DNA of 64,000 nucleotides from Alphaproteobacteria bacterium. GTDB taxonomy: Bacteria; Pseudomonadota; Alphaproteobacteria; Acetobacterales; Acetobacteraceae. The notes beneath the pieces are model-generated. The model saw only the letters and a list, made by a program, of their open reading frames with translations. It ran no database searches and was not told where the DNA came from. The stretch covers positions 1 through 64,000 of the forward strand of contig JADZEB010000051.1 in the NCBI GenBank assembly GCA_020850755.1, in the 5' to 3' direction. Shown one piece after another: positions 34,710 through 44,215 of the stretch; the stretch's first letter is position 1; every line of letters starts with the position of its first letter. A program made the position numbers and the translations under genes.

Positions 34710-36545
34710 TCAACCCATCCGTTCCAACTCGTCGATGAAGCCGCCGATCACGTCGAGCCCCCGCGCCCAGAAGCCCGGGTCGGTGGCATCGAGCCCGAAC
34801 GGCGCCAGCAGCTCCTTGTGGCGCAGCGTGCCGCCGGCGCGCAGCATGGCAAGATATTTCTGCTGGAAGGCCGGATGCCCTTCCTGGAATACGCGATAGA
34901 GCGCGTTCACCAGGCAATCGCCGAAGGCGTAGGCATAGACATAGAAGGGCGTGTGCACGAAGTGCGGGATATAGGCCCAATAGATCGCGTAGTCCGCATC
35001 GAACCGGAAGGCGGGGCCTAGGCTCTCGGCCTGCACCTGCATCCAGATCCGGCCGATCTCCTCGGCGGCAAGCTCGCCCTTGCGCCGGGCATCATGCAGC
35101 AGCGTCTCGAAGCGGTAGAAGGCGATCTGGCGCACCACCGTGTTGAGCATGTCCTCGACCTTGCCGGCGAGCAGGATGCGCCGGCGGCGCTGGTCCTTCT
35201 CGGCGTCGAGCAGGGCGCGGAAGGTCAGCATCTCGCCGAACACCGAGGCGGTCTCGGCCAGCGTCAGCGGCGTGCCGGCCATCAGGTAGCCCTGCTCGGC
35301 CGCCAGCACCTGGTGCACGCCATGGCCCAACTCGTGGGCGAGCGTCATCACGTCGCGGGCGCGGCCGTGATAGTTCATCAGGATGTAGGGGTGCGCGCCC
35401 GGCACGGTCGGGTGGGCGAAGGCGCCCGAGGCCTTGCCGGGGCGCAGGCTGGCATCGATCCAGGGCCGCTCGAAGAAGCGCGCGCCGATCTCGGCCAGTT
35501 GCGGGGAGAAGCCGCGGTAGGCGGTCAGGACCTGCGACCTCGCCTCGGCCCAGGGGATGACGCGGTCATCGTCCTCGGGCAGGGGCGCGTTGCGGTCCCA
35601 GTAGTCGAGCACATCGCGGCCGAGCCAGCGCGCCTTGAGCCTGTAGTAGCGGTGCGACAGGCGCGGGAAGGAGGCGGTCACGGCCTGCACCAGCGCGTCC
35701 ACCACCTCGTCCTCGACCATGTTGGCGCGGTTGCGGAAGCTGCCGGGGCGCGGATAGCGGCGCCAGGTGTCGATGATCTCCTTGTCCTTGGCGAGCGTGT
35801 TGGTGATCAGCGAGAACAGGCGCTGCTGCTCGCCGAAGGCGGCGCCGATCGCCTTGGCGGCAGAGCGGCGGCGGTTGCCGTCGCGATCCGACAGCATGTT
35901 GAGCGCGGCCGACACGGTGAGGCTCTCGCCCTCCACCGGCACGCGCATATGGGCCAGCGTCTCGTCGAACAGGCGCACCCAGGCGGCGCGGCCGGTGACC
36001 TCCTTCTCGTGCAGCATCTTCTCCAGCTCGTCGGAAAGCTGGTGCGGGCGGAAGATGCGCAGGTCGCGCAGCCACGAGGCGTAGTGCGCCGCCTTGGCCG
36101 ACTGGCCGAGCTTGGCGGTGATCTCGTGCTCCTCGAGCCGGTTCAGCTCCAGCGAGAAGAACAGCACATGGCTGGAGATCGCGGTCACCCGCTCCTGCAT
36201 GGTCTGGTAGAAGCGGGCCGAGTCGGCATTGGTGGCGTCGGCCGAGAAGACAAGCTGGGCATAGGACATGACGCGGCCCAGCACCTCCTCGATCCGTTCG
36301 TAGTCGGCGATCGCGGTGCCGAGCGCATCGCCCGAGGCGGCGGCCAGCCTGCCCTGCCAGGCGGCGGCGAAGGCCTTGGCATCGGCCTCGGCGCGGGCAA
36401 GGTCGGCGGCGAGTTCGGGCGAGTCCGGCGCGGGGTAGAGGTCGCGCAAGTCCCAGGCGGGCAGCCCGCCTTCCTCCACCGGCGCGGGGGGCATGGCCTC
36501 GGCGGTGGCGCGGGCGGGGCTCGGGCGGGACGGGCAGACGGGCAC
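34710..36545 (-). CDS. pepF: Oligoendopeptidase F (M3 family)
   Basis: This cytosolic zinc peptidase of 611 residues degrades short peptides. It has an N-terminal oligopeptidase helical domain (PAWDLRDLYPAPDSPEL), then the catalytic LAHELGHGVHQ (HExxH) and the downstream Glu in TLAETASVFGEMLTF. I chose a GTG at 36545 because AGGAG lies six bases before it. In-frame ATGs at 36578 and 36563 lack a good site, and an internal ATG at 36494 is also possible. The ABC1 kinase gene follows. Confidence 0.9.
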   Translation of the reverse strand: MPVCPSRPSPARATAEAMPPAPVEEGGLPAWDLRDLYPAPDSPELAADLARAEADAKAFAAAWQGRLAAASGDALGTAIADYERIEEVLGRVMSYAQLVFSADATNADSARFYQTMQERVTAISSHVLFFSLELNRLEEHEITAKLGQSAKAAHYASWLRDLRIFRPHQLSDELEKMLHEKEVTGRAAWVRLFDETLAHMRVPVEGESLTVSAALNMLSDRDGNRRRSAAKAIGAAFGEQQRLFSLITNTLAKDKEIIDTWRRYPRPGSFRNRANMVEDEVVDALVQAVTASFPRLSHRYYRLKARWLGRDVLDYWDRNAPLPEDDDRVIPWAEARSQVLTAYRGFSPQLAEIGARFFERPWIDASLRPGKASGAFAHPTVPGAHPYILMNYHGRARDVMTLAHELGHGVHQVLAAEQGYLMAGTPLTLAETASVFGEMLTFRALLDAEKDQRRRRILLAGKVEDMLNTVVRQIAFYRFETLLHDARRKGELAAEEIGRIWMQVQAESLGPAFRFDADYAIYWAYIPHFVHTPFYVYAYAFGDCLVNALYRVFQEGHPAFQQKYLAMLRAGGTLRHKELLAPFGLDATDPGFWARGLDVIGGFIDELERMG

Positions 36546-36672
36546 GGCGGACTCCTGTAGCATCCTGGTGCAGGGCATATGGGGCCGCGGGGGTCGCGGG
36601 CAAGCGCGAAATGACGGAGCCGCACGGAGCCCGGCACGAGCGCGGACAGGCAGGCCCCGCAGCGGAGGCGCA

Positions 36673-38457
36673 ATGGATCGCTACCCCACCTGGCCCAATC
36701 TGCCCAGCATGGTCTTCGCCACCGCCGCCGCCCGCACCGGCCGTCCGGCGCTGTGGGCCAAGCGCGGCAAGGACTGGCACGCCACCAACTGGGAGGAGCT
36801 GGCGCGCGCTGCCGCCGCTCTTGCCCGGTCCTTGCGTGCGCGCGGGGTGGGCCAGGGCGATCGCGTGCTGCTGGTGGCCGAGAACCGCCCCGAGTGGATC
36901 ATCGCCGATACCGCGATCATGGCGGTGGGCGCGGTATCGGTGGGCGCCTACACCACCAACACTCCGGCCGACCATGCGCATGTGCTGCGCGATTGCGGGG
37001 CGCGGGTAGCGATCGTCTCCACCCGGGCCCTGGCGCAGCGGCTGCTTGCCGGCGCGCGCGAGGCGGCGGGTCTCGATCTCCTGATCGCGATCGAGCCGCC
37101 CGATGCCGGGGCCGAGGGCGCCGCCGCGATCCTGCCCTGGGCCGAGGCGGTCGGCGGCGATGCCCCACCCGATGATATCGTGGCCAGCGCCGCCGCCATC
37201 CCGGCCGATGCGCTCGCCTGCCTGATCTACACCTCGGGCACGGGCGGGGCGCCCAAGGGCGTGATGCTCTCGCACCGCGCCATCCTCGCCAACTGCGCCG
37301 GCGCCTTCGAGCTGCTGCGCCCGCTCGACCTGTTCGAGGAGACGCACCTTTCCTTCCTGCCGCTGAGCCATGCTTTCGAGCATACCTGCGGCCTGTTCCT
37401 GCTATCGCTCGGCAGCCAGACCTATTTCGTCGAGAGCGCCGACAAGGTCGCGCCCGCCATCGCCGAGGTGCGCCCGACGGTGATGGTGACGGTGCCGCGC
37501 CTGCTGGAGGTGATCCAGGAACGCATCCGCCACCAGCTCGCCCGCGCGGGCGGGTTGAAAGCCTGGCTGTTCGAGAAGGCGGTCGCGATCGGCCTCAGGA
37601 ATTCGGGGCCGGAGGACCGGCGCAACCTGGTCGAGAGGCTGGTGGATCCGCTGCTCGACCGGCTGGTGCGCGCCAAGGTGCGCGCGCGCTTCGGCGGTCG
37701 GCTGAAGGGGATCATGTCGGGCGGGGCGCCGCTCAGCCCCGAGGTGGGCGGCTTCTTCCTCGCCCTGGGCTTGCGCGTGATGCAGGGCTATGGCCAGACC
37801 GAGGCCGCGCCCGTGATCTCGGCCAACCCGCCCGGCCGCATCCGCATCGAGACGGTGGGGCCGCCCTTCTTCAATGTCGAGCTGCGCATCGCCGAGGATG
37901 GCGAGATCCTGGTGCGCGGCCCGCTGGTGATGGAGGGCTACTGGAACAACCAGGCGGCCACCGATGCCGTCATCCGCGACGGCTGGCTGCACACGGGCGA
38001 TGTCGGCGTCATCGACGCGGACGGCTATCTGCGCATCACCGACCGCAAGAAGGACATCATCGTGCTTTCGGGCGGGGACAATGTCTCTCCCGCGCGCATC
38101 GAGGGGATGCTGGTGGCCGAGCCCGAGATCGCGCAGGCGATGGTGGTAGGCGACAAGCGCCCCTACCTTACCGCGCTGATCGTCCCGGCCGAGGCGACCG
38201 TGCACGCCGCAGCCAAGGAGGCCGGCAGGGCGCCCGAGCTTGCCGCCCTGGCCGAGGAGGAGGGCTTGCGCAAGCGCGTCGCCGCCGCGCTCGATCGCGT
38301 CAATTCGCGCCTGCCGGTGACGGAGAAGGTGCGCCGCTTCGCCATCGCCGGCGAAGCCTTCACGATCGAGAACGGGCTCATGACGCCGACACTGAAGGTG
38401 CGCCGCCACCTCGTGCGCGGCCGCTTCGGAGCGGCGATGGACGCGCTCTACGGATAG
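36673..38457 (+). CDS. AMP-dependent acyl-CoA synthetase (long-chain fatty acid ligase type)
   Basis: This 594-residue enzyme activates a carboxylate to acyl-AMP and then acyl-CoA. P-loop-like YTSGTGGAPKGVMLSH lies near residue 190, the adenylation motif MQGYGQTEAAPVIS near 370, and GWLHTGDVG followed by ITDRKKDIIVLSGG near 440-470. The large insert after LPLSHAFEHTCG is typical of long-chain (FadD15-like) ligases. The start follows AGCGGAGGCGCA. It is divergent from pepF. Confidence 0.92.
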   Translation: MDRYPTWPNLPSMVFATAAARTGRPALWAKRGKDWHATNWEELARAAAALARSLRARGVGQGDRVLLVAENRPEWIIADTAIMAVGAVSVGAYTTNTPADHAHVLRDCGARVAIVSTRALAQRLLAGAREAAGLDLLIAIEPPDAGAEGAAAILPWAEAVGGDAPPDDIVASAAAIPADALACLIYTSGTGGAPKGVMLSHRAILANCAGAFELLRPLDLFEETHLSFLPLSHAFEHTCGLFLLSLGSQTYFVESADKVAPAIAEVRPTVMVTVPRLLEVIQERIRHQLARAGGLKAWLFEKAVAIGLRNSGPEDRRNLVERLVDPLLDRLVRAKVRARFGGRLKGIMSGGAPLSPEVGGFFLALGLRVMQGYGQTEAAPVISANPPGRIRIETVGPPFFNVELRIAEDGEILVRGPLVMEGYWNNQAATDAVIRDGWLHTGDVGVIDADGYLRITDRKKDIIVLSGGDNVSPARIEGMLVAEPEIAQAMVVGDKRPYLTALIVPAEATVHAAAKEAGRAPELAALAEEEGLRKRVAAALDRVNSRLPVTEKVRRFAIAGEAFTIENGLMTPTLKVRRHLVRGRFGAAMDALYG

Positions 38458-38475
38458 CAGGGCCGGCGCCCGCGC

Positions 38476-38757
38476 CTACATCCCGGGCGCGCGCAGGCGC
38501 GCCGACATGCCGAGCGCGCGCTTGTAGACTTCCAGCAGGCTTTCCTGCTCCTCGGCCTCGCTCTGGTCCATGCGGCGGATCTTCAGGACCTGGCGCAGCA
38601 CCTTGACGTCGAAGCCGGCCGACTTCGCTTCGGCGAAGATGTCGCGGATGTCGCCGGCGAGCGCCTTCTTCTCCTCCTCCAGCCGCTCGATGCGCTCGAT
38701 GATCGAACGCAGCCGATCGGCGGCGATTCCGCCTGTTTGCGCCTTCTTCTCGGCCAT
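38476..38757 (-). CDS. gapR: GapR-like nucleoid-associated protein (DUF2312)
   Basis: This 93-residue protein has the DUF2312 coiled coil: LRSIIERIERLEEEKKALAG, then FDVKVLRQVLKIRRMDQ and EVYKRALG. In Caulobacter, GapR clamps overtwisted DNA ahead of replication and transcription. The length and motif order match. Its 3' end is 18 bp from the convergent acyl-CoA ligase gene. Confidence 0.9.
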   Translation of the reverse strand: MAEKKAQTGGIAADRLRSIIERIERLEEEKKALAGDIRDIFAEAKSAGFDVKVLRQVLKIRRMDQSEAEEQESLLEVYKRALGMSARLRAPGM

Positions 38758-38912
38758 GGCTCGCTTCTTTCACTCCGCGGGATCGGTGGGTCGTGCCGCG
38801 CGCCCGGTCGCTCGACCGGCGCGGCGAAGGGCGCGGACCATAGGCGCCCGCGCAGGCCAGGGCAATAGGTCGGCACGCGGCCCGGGCGGCCCCGCGCCCG
38901 ACCGCCTGCCGG

Positions 38913-39227
38913 TCAATGGTCCTTGGGCTTGTTGACCTCGAAGGCGGCAAGCTGCGCGGCCGAGGCCTCTTTCTGGTGCTTCGCCTGCCACTCCTTGTAG
39001 GGCATGCCGTAGATGATCTCGCGCGCATCCGGATCGGAGAGCGCGATGCCCTTGCCCTCGGCCGCGGCGCGATACCATTTCGACAGGCAGTTGCGGCAGA
39101 AGCCGGCGAGATTCATCATGTCGATGTTCTGCACGTCGCTGCGCGCGCGCAGATGCTCGACCAGGCGGCGGAAGGCGGCGGCCTCCAGCTCGGTGCGGGT
39201 GCGCTCGTCGATCTCGGGAACGGGCAT
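38913..39227 (-). CDS. DUF1244 family protein
   Basis: This 104-residue conserved protein of unknown function has the family core: FRRLVEHLRARSDVQNIDMM, then NLAGFCRNCLSKWYRAAAE and IYGMPYKEWQAKHQ. The CxxC in FCRNCL could bind metal. The start at 39227 follows GGAGCCAGCC; upstream in-frame codons look non-coding. It is divergent from the glycerate kinase gene. Confidence 0.88.
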   Translation of the reverse strand: MPVPEIDERTRTELEAAAFRRLVEHLRARSDVQNIDMMNLAGFCRNCLSKWYRAAAEGKGIALSDPDAREIIYGMPYKEWQAKHQKEASAAQLAAFEVNKPKDH

Positions 39228-39371
39228 GGCTGGCTCCGGCTCTGCAAACGTGGCGTAGGGCGCCCCGCGCGGGGGCGGCTCGATCGCTAACATGGCCTCT
39301 TGCCAGCCCTTTCGCCATACTGCACGCACAAGGTGGCCGGCACCGGCACGGCCAAGGGGGGGGGAGGCAGC

Positions 39372-40670
39372 ATGGCGGAATGGAGCGACGGCGCGGCGGA
39401 GGCAACCCTGCGCGCCCTGTTCCAGGCCGCGATCGCCGCCGCCGATCCGGGCGTCGTGCTGGCCCGCCACCTGCCCCCGCCGCCCGCTCCGCCGGGCCGT
39501 ACCGTTGTTGTCGGCTGCGGCAAGTCGGCCGCGCGCATGGCCGCGGTGCTGGAGGCGGCGTGGCCCGCAGAGGCGCCGCTTTCCGGCGTGGTGGTGACGC
39601 GAGACGGCCACGCGCTCTCCTGCCGGCGCATCCTGGTGCGCGAGGCATCGCACCCCGTCCCGGATGCACGCGGCGCGGCGGCAGCGGCCGAGATCCTGGC
39701 CGCCGTGCAGGGCCTGTCGGCGGCCGATCTGGTGATCTGCCTGATTTCGGGCGGCGGCTCGGCGCTGATGGCCCTGCCCGCGCCGGGCCTGACGCTCGCC
39801 GACAAGCAGGCGGTCAACCGCGCCCTGCTGGCATCCGGTGCCGCGATCGGCGAGATGAACGCGGTGCGCAAGCATCTGTCCGCGATCAAGGGCGGCAGGC
39901 TGGCGGCGGCGGCCCATCCGGCGCGGCTGGTGGCGCTGGCGATATCCGACGTGCCGGGCGACGATCCGGCGGTGATCGCCTCCGGCCCGACCGTGCCCGA
40001 CCCGACCGGCTTCGCCGAGGCGCGCGCGATCCTGGCGCGCTACGCCATCGACCCACCGCCGGCGGTGGCCGCCCACCTCGCCCGCGCCGAGCCGGCGGCC
40101 GAAACGCCCAAGCCCGGCGATCCGCGCCTGGCGGGCGCCGCCTTCCACCTGATCGCCACGCCCATGCTCTCACTCGCCGCCGCCGCCACCCTGGCCGAGC
40201 GGCAGGGCCTGCGCGCGCTGGTCCTGGGCGATGCGATCGAGGGCGAGGCGTTTGCCGTCGGCACGGCGATGGGCGGCATCGCCAAGGCGGTGCACGCGCA
40301 CGGGGCGCCCTGCCGCCCGCCCTGCGTGCTGCTGTCGGGCGGGGAGACCACGGTCACGCTCCGCACCGCGAGCCCCGGGCGCGGCGGGCGCAATACCGAG
40401 TTCCTGGTCGGCCTTGCCCTCAATCTCGCCGGCCTGCCCGGCATCTGGGCGCTCGCCGCCGACACCGACGGCATCGACGGCGCCGAGGACGCGGCCGGCG
40501 CCTGGATCGGCCCCGATACCCTCGCCCGTGCGCGCGCCGCCGGGCTTGATCCGGCGGCGGTGGCGGCAGCGCATGACAGCGCCAGCCTGTTCGCCCGCAC
40601 GGGTAGCCAGATCGTCACTGGACCGACATTGACGAATGTGAACGATTTCCGCGCCATCCTGATCGTGTAG
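39372..40670 (+). CDS. gck: Glycerate 2-kinase (MOFRL family)
   Basis: This 432-residue enzyme phosphorylates D-glycerate to 2-phosphoglycerate. The N-terminal domain has VVVGCGKSAARMAAVLE and CLISGGGSALMALPAPG. The C-terminal MOFRL domain has VLLSGGETTVT and GRGGRNTEFLVGLAL with ALAADTDGIDG. GGGGAGGCAGC precedes the ATG. Pyruvate kinase follows after 9 bp, so the pair converts glycerate towards pyruvate (with enolase elsewhere), a common alphaproteobacterial arrangement. Confidence 0.93.
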   Translation: MAEWSDGAAEATLRALFQAAIAAADPGVVLARHLPPPPAPPGRTVVVGCGKSAARMAAVLEAAWPAEAPLSGVVVTRDGHALSCRRILVREASHPVPDARGAAAAAEILAAVQGLSAADLVICLISGGGSALMALPAPGLTLADKQAVNRALLASGAAIGEMNAVRKHLSAIKGGRLAAAAHPARLVALAISDVPGDDPAVIASGPTVPDPTGFAEARAILARYAIDPPPAVAAHLARAEPAAETPKPGDPRLAGAAFHLIATPMLSLAAAATLAERQGLRALVLGDAIEGEAFAVGTAMGGIAKAVHAHGAPCRPPCVLLSGGETTVTLRTASPGRGGRNTEFLVGLALNLAGLPGIWALAADTDGIDGAEDAAGAWIGPDTLARARAAGLDPAAVAAAHDSASLFARTGSQIVTGPTLTNVNDFRAILIV

Positions 40671-40679
40671 CCTGGGCGC

Positions 40680-42203
40680 ATGCCAAGCAAACGCCCCTCC
40701 CGCCCCGCAATCGCTGCCGCCGCTCCCGGCCCCTCCCCGACCAAGGACACGGACCAAGCCCGCATGGCCATACGCCCCGCCCCGCCCCGGCACCGCAACA
40801 CCAAGATGATCGCGACACTGGGGCCGGCCTCCTCCTCGCCGGCGATGATCGAGGCGCTGTGGCGAACCGGGGCCGATGTGTTCCGCCTCAATTTCAGCCA
40901 TGGCAGCCACGAGGACCACGCCCAGCGCATCGCCGCCATCCGCGCGCTCGAACAGAAGGTGCATCGCCCGATCGGCATCCTGGTCGATGTCCAGGGCCCG
41001 AAGCTGCGCGTGGGCCAGTTCGCCGGCGGCGCGGCCGAGATCGCCACCGGCGCGCCCTTCCGCCTCGACCTCGATCCCGCGCCGGGCACGGCCGCGCGCG
41101 TGCAGCTGCCCCACCCCGAGATCATCCGCGCCGCCGAGACCGGATCGACGCTCCTGCTCGATGACGGCAAGCTCCGCCTGCGTGTGACACGCAAGGGCAA
41201 GGACTTCCTCGAAACCGAGGTCATGGTCGGCGGCACGATCAAGGATCGCAAGGGCGTGAACGTGCCCGACGTGGTGCTGCCGATCCCCTCGCTCACCGAG
41301 AAGGACAAGAAGGACCTGGCCTTCGCGCTGCGCCAGGGCGTGGATTTCATCGGGCTTTCCTTCGTCCAGCAGCCGCAGGACGTGGCCGATGCGCGCGCCA
41401 TCGTGGAAGGGCGCGCCTGGATCATGGTCAAGCTCGAGAAGCCTTCGGCCGTGGCACCCGACAAGTTCGAGCGCATCGTCCAGCTCGCCGATTGCGTGAT
41501 GGTGGCGCGCGGCGATCTCGGCGTCGAGCTGCCGCCCGAGGAGGTGCCGCTGATCCAGAAGCGCATCGTGCGCGCCTGCCGCCGCGCCGGGCGTCCGGTG
41601 GTGGTGGCAACGCAGATGCTGGAAAGCATGATCTCCGCCCCCACCCCCACCCGCGCCGAGGCATCGGATGTCGCCACCGCCGTGTTCGACGGGGCGGATG
41701 CGGTGATGCTGTCGGCGGAGACGGCGGCCGGGCAGTTCCCGCTCGAAGCGGCCATGATCATGGACCGCATCATCGGCCGGGTGGAGGCCGATCCGAACTG
41801 GCGGCAGATGATCGAGGCGACGCGCTTTCCGCCCGAACCCAACTCGGCCGACGCCATCTCGGCGGCGGCGCGGCAGGTGGCGCACACCATCTCGGCCAAG
41901 GCGATCATCACCTATACCACCTCGGGCTCGACCACGCTGCGCGCCGCGCGCGAGCGCCCCGACGTGCCGATCCTCGGCGCCACCGAGCGGCGCGAGACGG
42001 CACGACGGCTGGCGCTGGTGTGGGGCGTGCATCCGGTGCAAACGGCCGATGTGCATTCCATGACGCAGATGGTGGCCAAGGCGTGCCGCGTCGCGGTGCA
42101 TGAGGGGTTCGCGAAAAGCGGCGACGAGATCGTCATCACCGCCGGCGTTCCCTTCGGCACGCCGGGTGCGACCAACGCGCTGCGCATCGCGGTGATCGAC
42201 TAG
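40680..42203 (+). CDS. pyk: Pyruvate kinase
   Basis: This 507-residue enzyme transfers phosphate from phosphoenolpyruvate to ADP. It has IATLGPASSSPAMIEAL, FRLNFSHGSHEDH, the substrate-site MVARGDLGVELPPEEVP and VATQMLESMISAPTPTRAE, with a C-terminal regulatory domain. The N-terminal 40 residues are a non-conserved Ala/Pro-rich extension; a start at 40764 would give the usual length. The stop TAG (42201-42203) is the first three bases of the second copy of the dispersed repeat. Confidence 0.95.
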   Translation: MPSKRPSRPAIAAAAPGPSPTKDTDQARMAIRPAPPRHRNTKMIATLGPASSSPAMIEALWRTGADVFRLNFSHGSHEDHAQRIAAIRALEQKVHRPIGILVDVQGPKLRVGQFAGGAAEIATGAPFRLDLDPAPGTAARVQLPHPEIIRAAETGSTLLLDDGKLRLRVTRKGKDFLETEVMVGGTIKDRKGVNVPDVVLPIPSLTEKDKKDLAFALRQGVDFIGLSFVQQPQDVADARAIVEGRAWIMVKLEKPSAVAPDKFERIVQLADCVMVARGDLGVELPPEEVPLIQKRIVRACRRAGRPVVVATQMLESMISAPTPTRAEASDVATAVFDGADAVMLSAETAAGQFPLEAAMIMDRIIGRVEADPNWRQMIEATRFPPEPNSADAISAAARQVAHTISAKAIITYTTSGSTTLRAARERPDVPILGATERRETARRLALVWGVHPVQTADVHSMTQMVAKACRVAVHEGFAKSGDEIVITAGVPFGTPGATNALRIAVID

Positions 42204-42328
42204 AGCAGCGTCCGATCTGGTGGAACCGCAGCGCGGCTCCACCAGATCGGACCAGGCTGCTCGCAAACCATATGTTTCCCGGGCACGACTTCCGTTCGGC
42301 TGATCGAAGCCGAACGGAACGTGCCCTA
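42201..42328 (-). repeat. Dispersed two-hairpin repeat, copy 2 (inverted)
   Basis: This is the reverse complement of the element at 20931-21060, differing mainly in loop and spacer bases. It fills exactly the gap between convergent pyk and ada. Its first TAG is the pyk stop and the last CTA is, on the other strand, the ada stop. The two long hairpins should act as a bidirectional terminator. Confidence 0.85.
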
Positions 42329-43474
42329 GGAGGCGGTCTCGCCCGCCTTCTTCGCCGCACTGCGCTCGGTCGCGAGCAGCTTCCGCTTGCGCCCCGCACC
42401 CCAGCGATAGCCGCCCGCCGCGCCATCGGCGCGCACGACGCGATGGCAGGGGATGGCGACCGCGAGGCGGTTGGTGGCGCAGGCGCGCGCGACCGCCCGG
42501 CTTGCCCGCGCATCGCCGAGTGCCGCCGCCACGGCGGCATAGGAGCGCGTCTGCCCCGCCGGGATGGTGCGCAGCACCTGCCAGACCTTGCGCTGGAAAT
42601 CGGTGCCGCGGATGTCGAGCGGCACCGTGAGCGCCCGCCCCGGCGCCGAGACCGCCGCGCCCACCTCGGCGATCAGGGGGGCAAGCGCGGCGCGATCCTC
42701 GGCCAGCTCGGCCTTGGGGAACTCGGCGGCGAGCGCGGCCAGCAGCCCCGGACGATCCTTGCCGAACTGGATCGCGCACACCCCGCGCGCAGTGGCCGCG
42801 ACCAGCATGGAGCCGAGCGCCGAGCGGCCGATGGCATAGAGGATGCGCTCGCCCGGGGCACCGCGCGCGAACTGCGCCGGCGTCATGCCGAGCGTCTCCG
42901 CCGCGCCCTGGTAGGCGCGGCTGGCCGCACCGAAGCCGGCGGCATAGGCGGCGTCCGCCACGTCCGGCACTGCGCCCGGTGCTGCACGAAGTTCGGCCCG
43001 CAGCCGGCGCGCGCGCACCGCCGCCCAGTAGCCGCGCGGCGTGATCCCGGTCTCGCGGCGGAACAGACGGTGGAAATGATGCGCGCTGTAGCCGGCGCGG
43101 CGGGCAAGCTCGGCGAGCGTCGGCGCCGCCTCCGCCGCCGCGATCGCGGCGCAGGCATCGCGCACGGCGGCGGGGCCGGGATCGCTTTCGGCGCCGCGCT
43201 CGGGCTGGCAGCGCCGGCAGGGGCGGAATCCGGCCGCGCGCGCGGCCGGTGCATCGGCGAAGAAGCGCACATGGGCACGCAAGGGCCGGCGCGAGGGGCA
43301 GTCGGGGCGACAGAAGATGCCCGTGCTGCTGACCGCATAGACGAAGCGCCCGACGGCCGAGCGGTCGCGCCCCGCCACCGCCCGCCAGCAGGCGGCGGGA
43401 TCGGGCATCGCGGCGGGGGAAAGGCTGTCGGGCATGGCGGCGTCATCCTTGGGCGTGGCAGCGGGAACGATCAT
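42326..43474 (-). CDS. ada: Ada: methylphosphotriester sensor and O6-methylguanine-DNA methyltransferase
   Basis: This 382-residue adaptive-response protein has an N-terminal Ada zinc domain (GIFCRPDCPSRRPLRAHVRF, then GFRPCRRCQP; four Cys, the first accepting methyl from phosphotriesters). An AraC-type helix-turn-helix follows (LARRAGYSAHHFHRLFRRET), then the methyltransferase domain with AIPCHRVVRADG, whose Cys accepts the O6-methyl. AAGGA precedes the chosen ATG; starts at 43435 and 43408 are possible. The stop codon lies in the repeat that separates it from pyk. Confidence 0.94.
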   Translation of the reverse strand: MIVPAATPKDDAAMPDSLSPAAMPDPAACWRAVAGRDRSAVGRFVYAVSSTGIFCRPDCPSRRPLRAHVRFFADAPAARAAGFRPCRRCQPERGAESDPGPAAVRDACAAIAAAEAAPTLAELARRAGYSAHHFHRLFRRETGITPRGYWAAVRARRLRAELRAAPGAVPDVADAAYAAGFGAASRAYQGAAETLGMTPAQFARGAPGERILYAIGRSALGSMLVAATARGVCAIQFGKDRPGLLAALAAEFPKAELAEDRAALAPLIAEVGAAVSAPGRALTVPLDIRGTDFQRKVWQVLRTIPAGQTRSYAAVAAALGDARASRAVARACATNRLAVAIPCHRVVRADGAAGGYRWGAGRKRKLLATERSAAKKAGETAS

Positions 43475-43552
43475 GCCCGCGCGTCCTTCCCGCGCGCGTC
43501 CCGCCGCTTGCGTTCAAACTCCGCCCTGCCCGCGCAACCGCCGCGCGGTGCC

Positions 43553-44191
43553 TCAGGTGGGGTCGCCGAAGGCGCGCCGGCGCAGATCCTGCCGCCGCTC
43601 CTCGGCCCCCTCCAGGCGCGGATGGATCGCCAGCGCCGCCTCGAAGGCGCGCAGCGCCGCCTCGTAGTTCTGCTGGCGTTCGTAGATCAGCGACAGGCCG
43701 GAAAGCGCGCCGAAATGGCGCGGCTCGCGCCTGAGCGCCTCCTGGATGTCGCGCACGCTGTTGGCATCGTCGCCCATCAGGAAATAGACGGTGGCGCGCT
43801 TGTTCCACGCCTCGGCCAGATCGGGAGCGAGCGCCAGCACGGCGTCGAAATCCTCGAGCGCGTCCTCGAGCGCGCGCGCTTCCATGTTGCGCATGCCCCG
43901 CCGCATCAGCAGCGTCACGGCCGGCGTGCCGGCGAAGGTCCAGGCGGCCCAGATCTGGCTTTCGATCGCCTGGGCCGCCTGGTCGGTCTCGGCGCTGCGC
44001 AGCCGCTCGAACAGAGTGTCGAGATTGACCGGGCGCTGCGGCTGGCGCGGCTGAACCTGGCGCGGCTCGGCCTGGCGCGGCCGGTCGGGACGCTCTGCCG
44101 GCGGCGGCGACTGCGCCAGGGCCGATGCCCCCGCGAGCAGCAGGGCAAGCAGCGCCGGCAGGGCGGGGCGAAGCGGCGGGCGGCGGATCAT
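43553..44191 (-). CDS. Periplasmic tetratricopeptide-repeat protein
   Basis: This 212-residue protein has a Sec signal (ALPALLALLLAGASALAQ), a Pro/Arg/Gln-rich linker (about 30-55) and about three TPR units (for example AWNKRATVYFLMGDDANSVR and LSLIYERQQNYEAALRAFEA). TPRs mediate protein contacts, and no partner can be named. It is on the same strand as, and 24 bp after, glcF. Confidence 0.8.
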   Translation of the reverse strand: MIRRPPLRPALPALLALLLAGASALAQSPPPAERPDRPRQAEPRQVQPRQPQRPVNLDTLFERLRSAETDQAAQAIESQIWAAWTFAGTPAVTLLMRRGMRNMEARALEDALEDFDAVLALAPDLAEAWNKRATVYFLMGDDANSVRDIQEALRREPRHFGALSGLSLIYERQQNYEAALRAFEAALAIHPRLEGAEERRQDLRRRAFGDPT

Positions 44192-44215
44192 GCGTCCATC
44201 CTCATGCCGCCATCC

